Below are positions 37,380 through 50,500 of a stretch of DNA of 64,000 nt, piece after piece. The DNA lies in NCBI GenBank assembly GCA_013396995.1, contig VWZP01005252.1:970889-1034888 (forward strand), given 5' to 3'. A model generated the notes under the pieces. That model saw only the letters and a program-made list of their open reading frames with translations. It had not been told where the DNA came from and made no database searches. The stretch's first letter is position 1, and every line of letters starts with the position of its first letter. This stretch comes from Dicaeum eximium. Taxonomy: Eukaryota > Chordata > Aves > Passeriformes > Dicaeidae. The position numbers and the translations under genes were made by a program.

Positions 37380-37900
37380 CACTGACAGCAAAAATCCATC
37401 TCTAACATAACAGACAGATATAATTGTTGTGCACCCTGTTAGACATGCCAAGTGATTGATACAATGCAAAAAGGAGTGGGGTGAAATTATGATGATCTAT
37501 AAAGATCTTTCTGGAACAGAGAAAGAGGAAGAGAATAATTTTTAATATGATTAATATTGCAGCAGAGAGGGGGAGAAAGGAAAGAGATGGGATTTGTTCC
37601 CTGCTATAACACTCTACTCCCAGGCAATACTGCTTAGCAGGAAAGCCTTCCAGCTGAGGGCTATGAAACAGTTATCACTGGTAGGTGATTAAGTTACTAA
37701 TTCTTCAGGGAGAAGACATTTAGAGGCCCATATTAAAGGAGAGCGAGGCAAAATTACATTCCGTTTCAATTTAGTTTAGCAATTCTAGTGATTTAGTTAA
37801 ATGAAAAGCAATTGTTCCAATTAATAGTATTGAATGTTATTCATCAAAAGTGTCAAAACAGCTGTGTTGGTGCATTAGTAACCTATTCTCTTGTCAGAGA
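37380..37900. promoter_or_regulatory. Candidate conserved noncoding element with PBX-HOX word
   Basis: TGATTGAT at 37,453-37,460 is the canonical word for PBX-HOX dimers. It sits in about 500 bases without simple repeats or long open frames, with further GATTAAG, TTACTAATT, CAATTAATAG and ATTAATATTG words. Inference only: the texture is that of a developmental enhancer. Confidence 0.3.
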
Positions 37901-40900
37901 TATGGATAATTCCCCGAGATTGCACGAGGGGAATGGCAGAGGAGGCAGGAGCCTTCAGCGGGAGCGTTAATGACTGCAGGGTCATGGAGCTGCTGTCAGG
38001 CTCCAGCGGCTCCACAGCGGCGTGGGAAGGACAGCTGGGCTTCAGCAGGGCAGGGGATGCTCCCAGGCACGGGAATCTGGCTTTCCCCCTCCCCAGTGCC
38101 CTCCCACAAATGTCCTTCAGGATGGTCTGGCAGGGCAGCGATGGCAGAGCAAAGGCAGCTGCTCCTCTGCTCCCCATCCCATTCCTACCTCAGGGGTTTG
38201 TGCAGGAAAGGGTGAGACCTCCACCTTGCTTTGCCTAGAGCTGGTGCAAGAACAATAAGGAAGCCAAGCCCCAACAAGTGCCAAGCACCATTTTGATCCG
38301 TGCTGAGTCCTCGGCAGACAGCAGCCCTGCAGCAGCTTTTCTCATGGAGCTCATCCATCAAAACAGTGATTAAGGAGCTAAGAGGAAAAGTTTGGACATA
38401 ACCCCTGAATACAATGGGGTAATAAAACACAATGGTGCTGCTGGCCTGGGAATATGACACTCTGGCACAAGACACAACCTTCTATTTTGGGATAAACAGA
38501 CCCCGATCTGAACATGGCTGAGGGCATCCTGGAGCTCATTAATCTGTATGGGAATGACAGAGACAGGATAACAGGTCTGATAAGGGTTTCCTCCAGCCTT
38601 TTCCTCGCACCATGCAGGCCCCTGCAGCCCCCCCAGCTATCTCCACTCAATAAGGCTTTATACACTTCCTCCCACGACCCGTAATTGCCATCTCGGTGCA
38701 GGCGATACTATCGCCTTCCTTTCCTTTCAAATTTCCATAGCCTTTTTATGGGAGATTAGAAAATCCTATGTTTTTTTGGACTCTGCTGTTTGTTTTCTCC
38801 AGGAGCTAAAGAAAAACAAAGGTGTGCTGTGTGGCTGAATGGAAGGACAAGGGGATAAAGGGTGCTAAGGGCCCAGCAGGAACCTGCTGCAGCTTGTGCT
38901 GCTCCTCACCCAGGGCGATGCCTTCACTCTCCCCAGGAACAAGGCAAACCATGGCCCAGTGCCATCCCACAGGGCAATGGTGGGATCCTCCAGGTCACAC
39001 CACAAGCCAAGAACTACTACAGTCTCTTGTGTCAAATGTCTGTTCTTTTTTTAAAAGTAGTTAACAGATAAAATCAACAAAAATGTGTGTACGTTTGAGG
39101 AGAAATGGAGTTAGATACCCCAAGTGAAAGACAATTCTGTTTTTTCTCCCTCTCTCTGGAGGTACCCTTCAGGCCACACCATCCAACCTTCCTCATGAAG
39201 GTAACAAGGCTTTGCAATGTGACTTTTGCTTCCTCTTCCCTACTCCAATGACTGTCAGGGATCTCACCCCAGCAGTTATCCTGCTCTAAAACACACTGAA
39301 ACAGCCAAGTGCTCTTGCTAAACACAAGCTAAAATCAGTACAGAGCATCACATCATACCAGCATTGCTGGAATTGAAATGTTTCTTAACAGAGAAGGAAT
39401 AATCTCTCTTATCTGTGCAAGCCAAACAGTTTGTTATCACCTGCTCACACTCAGAGGAGGAGTAAGGCTTGAGAAACCTGTAACTGCAAAAACCTTCCTG
39501 AGCTTTACACATAAAAATGTATAAATCAAGTATCCTCACTAGGTTTGGCACTCCACAAAATCCCCTTTAAGCCCCAGCCTGGAACTGTACCTTGTACACA
39601 AGCTTTTATCATAAGAGCTTGAAAGCACATAGAGAAGAGCACCTTAACTCCTGGGCTCTGTGTTTTGTTGTGACCTCTGGTGCTCTGAGCCTCAGTAACA
39701 GGGCTGCTGAAATACAACTCCAAGCCAGAGCAATGAACTGAATCCCCCCGTGCTGGTCCCAGCACAGGGGAGTGACACACAGGAGGTCCAGGCTCAACTT
39801 CTGCAGAAGGCTGGAGAGCACACATGGTAACTTCAGAATGGTGCCCAGAAGAACAGAGGAGCACTGTGGAGGCCTCCCCATATTACAGTTCAGGTTTTTG
39901 TCAGGAAAGAAGCTTCTTTTTTGGCAACTTTTATTTTCTCATTTCTGCTCAGGATGGTAGGATTTTAAATGCCTGCAGGGCATAGAAGGTTACTGATAAT
40001 AAAAGTGTGCATTTTAAAACCCCAGAATAAATACAGATATGCCTGCTTTGGTGCACATGGCTCCATCTTAGCTGCATTTCAAACATGCCACATAACATTT
40101 ATTATGAAAAATAATTAAAGAGCCCCTCATTAATTATTTGTATTACCATAGCACCTAAGGGCATTAATCACACATCAAGGCATCGTTCAGCAAACACTGC
40201 CAGAACACAGTCTGCCCAAAATCAAAATCCAGGGCACTGAAAAGGAAACAACTGCACAGAAATAAAAGACTGCACGTGCTGTAGGAAGCACGGGGTGATG
40301 GCTTTAGTCAGCAGAACAGGCAGCAGAAAAACCATGTCCTCTGCCATCAAGTTACCTGTGCATAGGTAATTATTACCTCAGCCCAGGTGAGGAAGGTTTT
40401 TAAGAGAGGTTGGGTGAAGATTAGGAGTCAATAATAAGTGATCAGAATATTGCTAAACCCAAGGAGAAGATGTGGAAGAAAATGGAGAACTTGCAGCTGT
40501 TGTGGTGCAGAGCCCACAGAGACAACACTGAGCAGCCAGGTACAGTTTGAGTCAAGTTATGGATCAAGAGGACTCCTGGAAGATCCTTTCCAGCCCAGTC
40601 CTTTGGCTTTACAACAGTTAAAATAATTTTAAAACAGACAGAAAGGTTCTAACACCAAGTTTGTTAAACAGGCCCAAACTTTAAATGTTTCATTACAAGT
40701 TAATACCAACACTACCCCCTCACTGTGAGAAGCCAGGGCACAAATGTGTTGGGAACTGCACTTCACCCATTACAGACCCCGAGACAGCAAATCAAAGCTT
40801 CAGCATTCCTCCAGATCATTATCTCCTGCCAAAGTCAAACACCAGTAATGAACAAATACCAGCTTCTGGTCATTAAATGGAGCTGAAGCCAAAAATAAAA

Positions 40901-41490
40901 GCTCAGAGCCTGCCTAGATGGTGATTAGTAACTAATACACCAGGTGAGCTCTTCACACATCTTCAGTTCCTACAGCAGCCCCAGAGCTCAGTTCTAGCAC
41001 ATGCCCAGCACAGCCTGGGAGCAGCCATTCATTCCTAACCATCATTTTGATTCTTCCTCCCCCATCTCTTGGAAAATGGGATGTGTCCTCATGTAAAAGG
41101 CAGTGGTTAGAGAAAACAGATGTATGTTGTGAAGTGAGCTGAGCAGCAAATAAAGCTGACCCCTCCTACCCACACAAAGTTTTGAGATTTTGATGTATTA
41201 AATAAAAATAAACTTATGTCTGAAAAGCCACTGTTGTATTTCACATGCCCCATTTTCCTCTCAAGGGGAGGCTCTTGCATTAAATTATCAGGTAGAATAG
41301 AACAACAACTGCTGCACACAGAGGTGACAGTGAAAGATTAAATTATTGTAATATAGAACATTGCCGTATATGAAATAAACTACTATATTTTCTTAAACGC
41401 CTCTTTTATTTTGTCACTGTTGTTAGATTTGTTTCAAAATAAAAACAGGCTTATCACAGCCCAATAATTAAAAATGTTGTCTTCATTAAA
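37901..41490. other. Noncoding stretch, GC-richer first kilobase
   Basis: About 37,900-38,260 is GC-richer and opens three overlapping plus-strand frames plus one minus-strand frame at once, so none is credible as a gene. The segment 38,676-38,760 holds CpGs (near 38,677, 38,680, 38,695, 38,703 and 38,712) and a CArG-like CCTTTTTATGG, and may be part of an element. A possible degraded CR1 tail at 40,545-40,600 is too weak to call. Confidence 0.5.
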
Positions 41491-41520
41491 GGAAAAAAAA
41501 AAAAAAGAAGAAAAAAAGAA
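41491..41520 (+). repeat. Purine-only A-rich tract
   Basis: Thirty bases of A and G only, including A14 and A7 runs. Simple low-complexity sequence. Confidence 0.9.
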
Positions 41521-41639
41521 CATGAAATCCCCCATTTTCCTGGGGGAAAAAAAGTCAAATATAAAACCAGACCAAGTTCCCATTCAAAACCTAAAAGAAC
41601 TGTTCTCCCAAACCTGACTGTACAGGAATGTGGCTAATA

Positions 41640-42450
41640 CAGAAAGGATTTTTTTTTTAATTATTTAGGTGCATTCTCAGAAGTTAATCAACTAATCTCC
41701 TTCTCGATTTCCTAAACCAAGAAAAGGCCAGATGTAGTAATCTATTACAGGCACGATATAATTGTACTGTAATCATAACAGAACAATATCTGCACATATG
41801 CTTTTGTTAAGCATGGGGCACAGCCTGACACTACTCATTAAGGAACAAATGGAACATTCAGCCACGGCTTTCATTTGATCTTACAAAGATAAGCCTCAGT
41901 ATTGTTATTCCGGATTTTGTGTGTGTGTGCAGGACACAAAAGCATTCTCTCTCACAATTAAAAAAAGAAAAGAAAACGAAAGCAAACAGGTCTACATAGG
42001 ACAATTGGCCACTGGAGTAGTATATTCTGCTATTATCACTCTGCAATAACTTAAAAGTCACTCCAAGCACAGAATTAACACCAAAAACAAGCCTAAAACA
42101 GTTATTTCACCCTACTAGGGGCTTGCTGGCCGCTTTTCTTATGCACAACATTTTTCACTACCACATCAATGGCATTTTACACAGCATTGTACCCACTGGT
42201 ATTGTAATTTAAACCTTGTCTATGCCTCGTGTATGAAAACTTCTCAGCATAACTAGTAGCAATACCAGAAAGAGAAATATCAAACAAGCAGCTGGTGCTG
42301 CTTTAGAACTTTCTGAAGGGTGTGCCTGGCAGGAAAGCAGTCAAAAAACAGCAACATGAAATTGCATATGATACAGCACGGTGATGCTACTGCATTATAA
42401 ATAATGCTGAGGGATGCATTATTTATAGGTCTAATATTGGGCTGGCTTAT
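41640..42450. promoter_or_regulatory. AT-rich candidate conserved noncoding element
   Basis: The stretch has few open frames and many regulatory-type words: AACAAT (SOX-type) near 41,783, TAATCATAAC near 41,771, and a symmetrical word at 42,392-42,407 (GCATTAT and ATAATGC around AA) followed by GCATTATTTATAG at 42,416. Scattered CpGs persist ('ctcgattt', 'gcacgata', 'ttccggat', 'gccgct', 'cctcgtg'). Edges are arbitrary, and it may be several elements. Confidence 0.25.
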
Positions 42451-45400
42451 GAAGAAAGCTTCGTTCTTCAGTTTGTCTCCAACAGTAATAGGCAGACAGG
42501 ATCACACAGCAGAGATCAGAAGGAGACATGGCAATTCAGGGAAATTTGGGAGGCAAAACACAGAAAAACATTCAGTGGAGCACTCTACTGCATTTCCTAG
42601 GTTTAATAAGTTGGAAATCTCAGAAGGTTAGCAGCTCACCTTTCATTCATTTAAACATTCAATAGGAAAGAAAATAAATTGGATGTTTATTTGAGCCTTA
42701 TCCCAAGTCTGTGTCCTTTAACAGCTGCAGGGCTGGCACGGAAATGCTCTGAGACTTCTGGCACCTCCACGTCTGATCACTGTTTTAAACCAAAAATGGA
42801 GAAAGACTCTGCCCCATAAAAGTGTTTAAATTGGCTCTTGCAAGAGGGCTGAGCCTCCGGCCCCACAGCGAGCTCAACCTTGTAACTCACTCATTTTCTG
42901 TTCCTGTGTTGAACACAGCACTTTGCACAGATCCAGTAGGAATGTTCTGCTACAAGCACCTCTTTCCTCTCTGCTCTGGAAACTCCACCAGCAATTTGTA
43001 AACAAGTGTAACTATGAGGATGAAAGCACAAATAAACCCGGTGGCTAGCCCAGGTCAGAGCACCAATGGGGCCAAATCCAATTTATGGTATCACCAACAC
43101 TTTTCCCTTTCAGCCAAAAGTTACCAGCTGTAGATAAATGCCTGTAACAAGTTTTTATCTGCCCCTTATCCCACTGGGTTTCACATCATGGTGTCAGATG
43201 TCCAGCAGAGCCACCTCTAATTGCCATCAACACCCAAAGCTGAGGCATGGAGAGAGATCCCAGCCACCCATGGGCACCACAGGGCAATAGATTTACTATT
43301 GGATTTTGGGTGGACAACCAGATTGGTCTGCAAAAAATAAATCAGTTCCCATAGGTCAGAAACTGCTCTCAACAATGAGCACAGAGCTGCTGTGGAAGTT
43401 AATGAGTCCCACCACTGTCTAATCCAGCCCAGGCAGGGCCTGGGGGGAAATTAAACCACTCTGGTGCTTTGCTGCTGTTGTTGCTTCAGTCCAGCTTTAC
43501 CTCATAAAAGCAAACTAGGCCTGTGCTTGGGACCATGGTGCTGACAGTCACATGAGCTCATCCTTACAGCTTTCTTTTGTTCTTGGAGTTGCAGAAGAAA
43601 AAAAAGCCTTGAAGACCAGAATAGGACAATGATCCCAAAAGATAGCTGGTGGGTGCTTTGTTCTGAAGTACAGTTCATGAAACCATTCACACCAAACCCA
43701 CTGTTTTGGAAACTTGCTTTCACAATCCTATGCTCCAAGGTCCCAGATTGTCCAAATTCCACATACTATTGCTGGAAATGTTTTATAGTTCCATGTCTAA
43801 CTGAACCAGCCTCCAAAAACCACCCTATTAAAACCCAGGAAAACAGTTCAAAAATAAAGGTGACCAGTGGGAAGGAGCTGAGGTTCTTCTTCAAGATTGA
43901 AAGTTATCTTCCAAATCCAAATATTTCTTATGCATCTTTTCAAAGCAGTGTTTAAGCACATCTAGTCACATTTTGGTTCTCCCATGTAGGTCTTTTTGCC
44001 GCCTCTTCATCTTTGTTAACAAAGCATTTAAGGGCAGGAAGTTTTCAGCTCAGGGGCCACAGTGAAGGGCTCAAAGCCTCTCCTGATTCCTCACAGTAGC
44101 ACAGGTATGGAAAGTAATTGCAATCACCCATCGGTCATTCCTACAGCAATTTTTCCTGAATGCTTCCAACTGATGGCCAAAATACCCCCCCCCAAACCCA
44201 GTAACATGAGAAACTCATGTTCATTTTAAAGTTCTGGACTTTCCAAGCTGTGCACAGAAGTTGAAGACACAGGCTGAGCACACCCTGCAGGCTCCAAACT
44301 GAAAGCAAATCAGGCATAGACAAACTTTCTTTTCCTGTTACAGGGCTTGTAAGAGGGATGCAGAGCTGACACCAGCTTATCCCAAAATGTGAAGCTTGTC
44401 ACTTTTAGCCCACAGATTCAGTTCTTTTTTGTGCCCCTCCACTCGTGACCATCCTTGAGATGAGGAACTCCCCCAGTGCAGAAAGCCCAAAGTCAAATCA
44501 CATCATGGAGTTTAGTTAATGCTAAGCAGAATTTCCAGATAAACTTTTGCAGTCAAATCTACCCAGCACTGGTGACCCCAGCTCTCCACATTGCTCTGCA
44601 ATTTCAGACACAGCTTAAAGAGGAGAAGCCAAAAGAATCCAAAAATTAAAAACCACTTTCCCTATATTCCACTCAGCAGCTGTCATAGGGGAAATGCAAG
44701 TAGAGTGATTAATTCTTCCACTTATTCTGATGCAAGAGCATCAGCCTCTCAGATTTGGGCTTTATTGCTATGCTCTGCCTCCCCGGGCCAATCATAAGAG
44801 TCAAATTTTGACAAATTTCATACTGTGAGGCTTTTAAACAGTCAAATATTGCTTTATTATTTAGAACATCATTTTTCGGTTTTGTTTCCAGCTGTATGTA
44901 GTACTGAAGTTTGCATTAATGTCCTGCATTATATCATCCTTATCAGACAAGTTTCCAAGGTACAGCTGATTCTCCTTTTTGATTTTCTACAAGAGCTGTT
45001 AAAAATGCTGACCAAAGAATATAGATTTTCATTAATATTTCCTCTTCTTTTGATCTGTTCCTTTGATTTACCTGACTCTACAATCCAAATAATCAGAGGA
45101 GTTCCTGTCTTTCATGCAACAAATGTAATGCCAAAATTTAATCAAGGCAAGGTTTTTAAGATGCAGGGGAAAAGAGGCAGTACATTCAAAGAGCTTTTCC
45201 TCAACCTATCTCTCCAGATGGTTTTGGGAAAAGCAGACCCCAAGAAGATGTACCATCAAAGTATCAACAGCATTAGTGATTTGAGAGGGCATTCTCTGCT
45301 TTGTAGGCATGAAAAACATTTCTGCAAACAGCAAGGCTGCTGAGAATGAGAATTAGACTGAGATGGAGACAACCTTTTTCTTTAGGCAGGGCAAAACAAG

Positions 45401-46220
45401 GTGTTGCTCTAGTGTTTTCTTCAGGCTGTCTGTTGCTTTAGTCCAGTTTTCTCTGCTAGCTTCAGCAGTTGATATGTTCTCAGGACATCCAGTTGACTGT
45501 ATACTTGTTTTTTGACCCTGTTTTGGTATAAGGTTGCTGTCCTTATTCCTTTTGGTATTGTTCCTGCACAGGAAGGCAGGAAAATACACTTCCAGGCTCC
45601 TAAATATGTTTGTTTTCCCTTACTGTTGTTCATTCTGTTTACACAGTGGTTGTTTTCCTTCATCTCTGATGATGAAATTTAATCTCCCTCCTAAGAGGAG
45701 AGAGATTTCAGGGAGAGGAAAACACAAAGACAGAGTAATGGAGCAAACAGACACTTTGCTTTCAGCACTCTTGGGGAGTCAACCTTGACCCCAAGATGCC
45801 CAAACAAGTTGCAAGTGTAACGTGCACTTTTGGATTAAGGCCAAATACCCTTATTTTTATATCATTTCCACATTAGCGAATGAGGGAACAGATGTGGCTC
45901 AGAGAAGTCAGTGCACCCCGGCACACTGTGCTGCAATCACTCCAGGGCCATTAAAACACCATCAGAACAGCTTTGTTCAGGAGTCCTTCAGCTGCTCCAT
46001 GTGATTGCTGCTCCAGCCCAGCTCCAACATGCAGCTCAAATATAGATAACTCAGAGAAATCAGAGAATTCGTAATTCACCACCCTCTGTCTCAGAGTCAA
46101 AATTACTTGTGGGGTCTGACATTTAAAAAAAAAACAAAACTATGACCTGCAGGGTGGTGAAAGCAGCCATGATCTGTGTGTGACAATAGCTGTGTGTAGA
46201 TGCATTTGTAGCTCTGTAGT
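42451..46220. other. Noncoding stretch, no gene seen
   Basis: The plus-strand frame at 44,825-45,343 (172 codons) is long for AT-rich DNA. Its predicted product has no repeat, motif or family I recognise, and there is no splice or promoter context, so I leave it uncalled. A C9 run lies at 44,185-44,193. No interspersed repeat is recognised. Confidence 0.5.
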
Positions 46221-46267
46221 TACTTAACTTTTTTCCACATTTCCAATGTTAACTTGGTGATGCAATA

Positions 46268-46299
46268 ATTTGCATATGCAAATGATGGGATATTTGCAT
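46268..46299. promoter_or_regulatory. Triple POU octamer cluster, one palindromic pair
   Basis: ATTTGCATATGCAAAT at 46,268-46,283 is a perfect 16-base palindrome made of two abutting octamers in opposite directions. A third octamer, ATTTGCAT, follows at 46,292-46,299. Octamers are bound by POU-family proteins, and abutting inverted octamer halves can take POU dimers. Three octamers in 32 bases is unlikely in random sequence, so a real binding site is plausible. Confidence 0.5.
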
Positions 46300-47037
46300 A
46301 AGCCAAGTTCTAACCAGTCCAAGGAGAGGGTTATGCCCACTAACACAGAAGTTTAGGTAATGTATGCAATCAAATAAAAGAAAACTATAGCTTCTCAAGA
46401 AAGGGCCAGAATGGCTTCCAACCAGCTAAACAACAAACAAATCAGCTTTACTGATAACCTGGAAGAAGACTCTTCCTTCTTTCTTTTGAAAGCAAATAAA
46501 GAAGTTCATACATACATAAAAATGGGAATAAAATAAATAGATCTGAAGGCTCTTAATACTCACAAATTCTTGCCGCATCACCCCTTTCAGTGCAAGCCTT
46601 GAAGCCTCATCCTTAGAGCAAACACTCTTTTTCTATTTTACAGAAAAGGAGTGCCTAGAGCAGAGGGACAGTGGAGCCACAACCAACACTGAAAAAGGCT
46701 TCAGACATCTGCTGCTCTGCTCTTTATTGTTCCTCAGTACAACCTTTGATCTCACATGCATTCCACCTGTGTGTCCTCTCCACCCCTTTGTGGTTGGTCA
46801 GTGCCTCTCAGCACTCCCTGGCTCATTACCTTCTGTCACCTGTCTGACACAGCTGTACCCATCAGGGATGAGGCTCAGCCACAGCCCCACTCCCAATTAC
46901 CACAAACTGTGCCTACAAGTGCCAAGGAAACTTCCCTGTTTGGCCATCCAGGAGCAATCTGCAGCCACACTCCAGCCCTATGCACTGGGCTGAGGCCCCT
47001 GCACACCTACAGAGCCCAACACTCACAGTCAACAACT
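46300..47037. other. Noncoding stretch beside LTR candidate
   Basis: The first part is AT-rich. From about 46,730 the sequence is C-rich with two overlapping open frames lacking domains. No gene is supported. Confidence 0.5.
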
Positions 47038-47590
47038 TGACCACAGAGCAGAGTCTCAGATACCTTGATCCATAAAATAATTTAATCATGGTGAAATAGC
47101 AAAATAACAGCTTGAGATGCCTCTGAGCAGAGACCCCAGACAAAGCACACCATGGGCTTTTATACCCTCACTGTCCAAAGGTAACAAATTCTGGAATCCT
47201 CAGCTCCTGCTGTATCCCTGCCCTGTGCTCTGTGTCCCTGAGTGTCCCTCCCTGGGGCAGTGCCACAGGTCCCTGTGCCCTTTGTGGTGCAAAGGCTCAG
47301 CAGCTCTCAGTCTCGTGCCTGGGGCTCCTGCCCAGAGCCCAACCTGCAGCTGCATCCTGAGCCCCCTGCTCTGGTGGATCCCCCAACAGGGACAACAGCC
47401 CTTTCCTTTCCAGTTTCCCCTCCAGGGAAGAGCTGGCAAGAGCCATCATCTCCCCTTCCACAGAACTGCACCAGTGCTACAAGTGGGATTCACACCTCAC
47501 CATTTCACCCAGCATCATCCACCTCCTTTGTTCTCACAAGGGATGACATCATCTCAGACCAATTCCAACTGTTTTCCACTGTGATATAAT
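47038..47590 (-). mobile_element. Probable solo retroviral LTR (endogenous, ERVL-like)
   Basis: Read on the minus strand, a TATAAAAG promoter word (complement of about 47,157-47,164) is followed some 80 bases later by the polyadenylation-type word ATTAAA (complement of about 47,078-47,083). About 45 bases further on comes a TGGTCA end, giving the TATA-R-polyA spacing of an avian LTR. The plus-strand left edge TGACC at 47,038 fits an LTR end in CA. The other edge is uncertain; a 4-base AACT flanks 47,038 and recurs near 47,562, a weak duplication candidate. No gag, pol or env sequence lies alongside, so it would be a solo LTR with no coding capacity. Confidence 0.5.
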
Positions 47591-50500
47591 TTCCATACCT
47601 AATTCCATATGGTCAGAGCAAGGTTTGAGCATGAATAACCTGGAGCCTAAAACCACAGAAGGGGACTCACTTCCCTGGATGACTTCATAGGTGACCTCCA
47701 CTGGTCAGGGGCCTTCCCCTCATCCCACCACAGCTTTACGTCTAAAAGCAGAAACAGCTTTTAATCTCCTATTAAAATTATGCAAGAATGAGCCCACAGG
47801 TTATTTTGGAGACATCCAGAAAGATCCCTGAACCATCAGTAAAATTCTAGGAATCAATGGCCAGCTCAGGAAGGCAAAGGAGGAAACATAAAAGAAAAAT
47901 ACTCCTCTGAGCATACCATTATTGTTAAATATCACCGTTCCAAATGTAAGAGATAAATTTTCAAGTGTTACAGCAGGTCTCAGAACCCTATTAATAGAAA
48001 TTAGAAGGAAGTCTAATAGAAAAAGACAGAGAGGAAGACATTCTCTGCACTGCTCCCTGGGGAAGGTGAGAAAAGACTGAAAGATGACACTTTATCTCTT
48101 CTAATTCTTGTGGGACCCATAATCACAGCATTCATTCAGCAAATAATAATAATAAATATGGTCTGAAGTGACTCCAGCTATTTCAGCTTTAATAAATGGG
48201 TTGAAATAGAGGCAAATTCAGATACAGAGAGCATCTTTTCAATAAAATCTGATAGGGTTATTAATAACATTAATGGAGTACCACGCTGTCTCCCTTTTGT
48301 TGATAGTTGCCTTGTTCTCCCCCAGTCCATTCCCCACTCCCATGCACAGACACAGACAAACACACACACACTTTTCCCTCCAGTGATGACAAATTCAGAC
48401 TGTCAGCTTTCTGCTGGCAATGCATCCCAAGAATTAGTCAAATTTGACATGATTTTATTGTTTTATGGGAACTGCCAACAGGGATTTTTCTGCCTGAAGT
48501 ACATTTATATCCTAGTTCAAATCAGATCCTGCCTTAGTTCATGGCCACAAAGAGGATAAGCCAGGAAACCTGCAGCTCCTCAAGGACAAAAGAAGTTATG
48601 GCTAGGATGGGAGGCTTAGAGCCTTCCTCCAGGTAACTGTGCCTTTGTTTTTACTTGTCCCTTACTCTCAGGACAGCTTTTCCTTTCAGCTTTTTGTTCC
48701 CCAGTCAGGGAATCATCCCCAATGCATGGCCACGGTATTTGGGCTGCTCCAAACCCAGATCTCCAAACTCTGAAAGCCTTTGCTCACAGTTTTAGAAGAG
48801 CTAAAACTCTGTCAGCAGGAGAACAAGTGCAAGCAGGTAGATTTGCCTCAACTGTCCAGTTTGATTCTAAATGGAGAGTTTAAAAAGGTTCTCCTCTTAT
48901 TTTTGTTCTCCCTCCTCCCCCCCTTTTTATGAAATAAAATGTGACCTCCCTCCCACCATACCCCAAGAAAAAACAACTATTAACTCCAGCAGTACAGGAC
49001 TGAGGGCTCCTGATAATTTAAAATTCACCCTTATTTATCCCATCATCCCTTACCAGTATTTTCCAATAGTCAGGTTTTACAGACTTAGTGAGATTACAAA
49101 AAAAACATGTTCCTTTCTCTTTGCATGTTATGCTTTCAGCTGTGACTTCCAAAAAATAATTCTGGTTAGCAAACAAGATGGCTATATGATTAAGGAAAAA
49201 ATGCATCTCATTTTCCTTCCCCCATCTATAGATGGGGGGAGGAGCAGCCAGAGCCAAAGTGTTTTATACCACAGCACTTCCCTTGCATGGAGACAAAACA
49301 AAACAAAACAAAACAAACAAAANTAGAATTATAGAGTTGCAGAGAAATGAAATGTTTGAACAGAAAATAATTTCCCTAACTTGTAGCCTGGAGGCATAAC
49401 CTGTCATAGCTCTGCATGAATTGAACAGTCAGGGAGTTCAAGTTTTTTGCAGCTTACCATAAACTAATATGCTCCGTCATATCATCCTCAGAAGAGAGGG
49501 ATTTGAAGGAGCCACTGTATTTAGAACAGCAAAAGTGATTCTAGGGCTTAATAGAATTAGAGGGAACCATCAGAAGCCAAACACAGAGGGAGACTAGATG
49601 GAAGGTGACAAAAAATTCCCAAACCACACACCACAGTAAAGACAGAGAGCTAAGTGTTAATTCTATGTTAACCTCTTCTAGACACCATGGACTAATCAGC
49701 TCACATCCTACCAGAATTCCACCCTGTTTTACATGGTGGTACCCAGAATAACTGACAGATTTCCACATGAAACAGAGAGCATCCCACTGTGAGTGTCTCA
49801 GAGTGGTGGGCCAGCCTCAGAGGCTGCTGCAGGACAGGGGAGCCCCACAGCAGGCACTGCCTTCTGAAAGGGGGAGTAGCAGAGCTAAGAAGGAAATAAA
49901 ACTCTCGAGGAAGAAATGAGCTACTTTAAAATCTGCGTTGAACAGATCAGGCAAGATTCTCTTCTTCTATCTGCAGTCTCCTCTCCCTTCATCTTTATAG
50001 GCTTACACTGGTCTGAAATCAATGCAGAAAGCACAGTAAGGTACAAGTCCTAGAGGCTACGCCACAAACAAGGCACAGCTGAACAAAATAAGTATTTTTC
50101 TTATGCTATTCTCTGTCCTCCAGCCTCGTGAGGACCATACAGACACTGTGGAGTTGATACTGTCCCAAAGGCTGCTCTCTGAACTGCCCATGGGTCAGAA
50201 CCAAAGCACAAGCTCTGCCAGGGACATAGGCTGGATTATGGATTGACAGCTCCTGCCTAGAAAAGTGCAGAGTAAGAGAAACACTGAAAAACCCCCAGCA
50301 GGCAAGAGAAGGTTTGTTACCCATTCTCAGGCCAAAAATACTTCTCTATTTTTCCACCATATTACACTATGAAAAATTCCCCCATTAATAAAGCAGATCT
50401 ACATTGGGAAACCCCCAGAAGAAAGTCAGAGCTGACCTGGTGCCAGACTTCTCTCTGCCTTTATTGGCTCACTTGGCTCCTCCCATGCTTCTATGGGACA

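Noticed and set aside
40545..40600. Possible CR1 tail ('cctggaagatcctttccagcccag')
   Set aside because: Too short and degraded; the other CR1 boxes and the ATTCTATGA end are missing.
44825..45343. 172-codon plus-strand open frame in AT-rich DNA
   Set aside because: The product has no motif or family resemblance. One such frame in 64 kb read in six frames is not surprising.
48871..49326. 151-codon frame running to the N at 49,323
   Set aside because: Its end is the AAAAC microsatellite and an ambiguous base; no domain seen.
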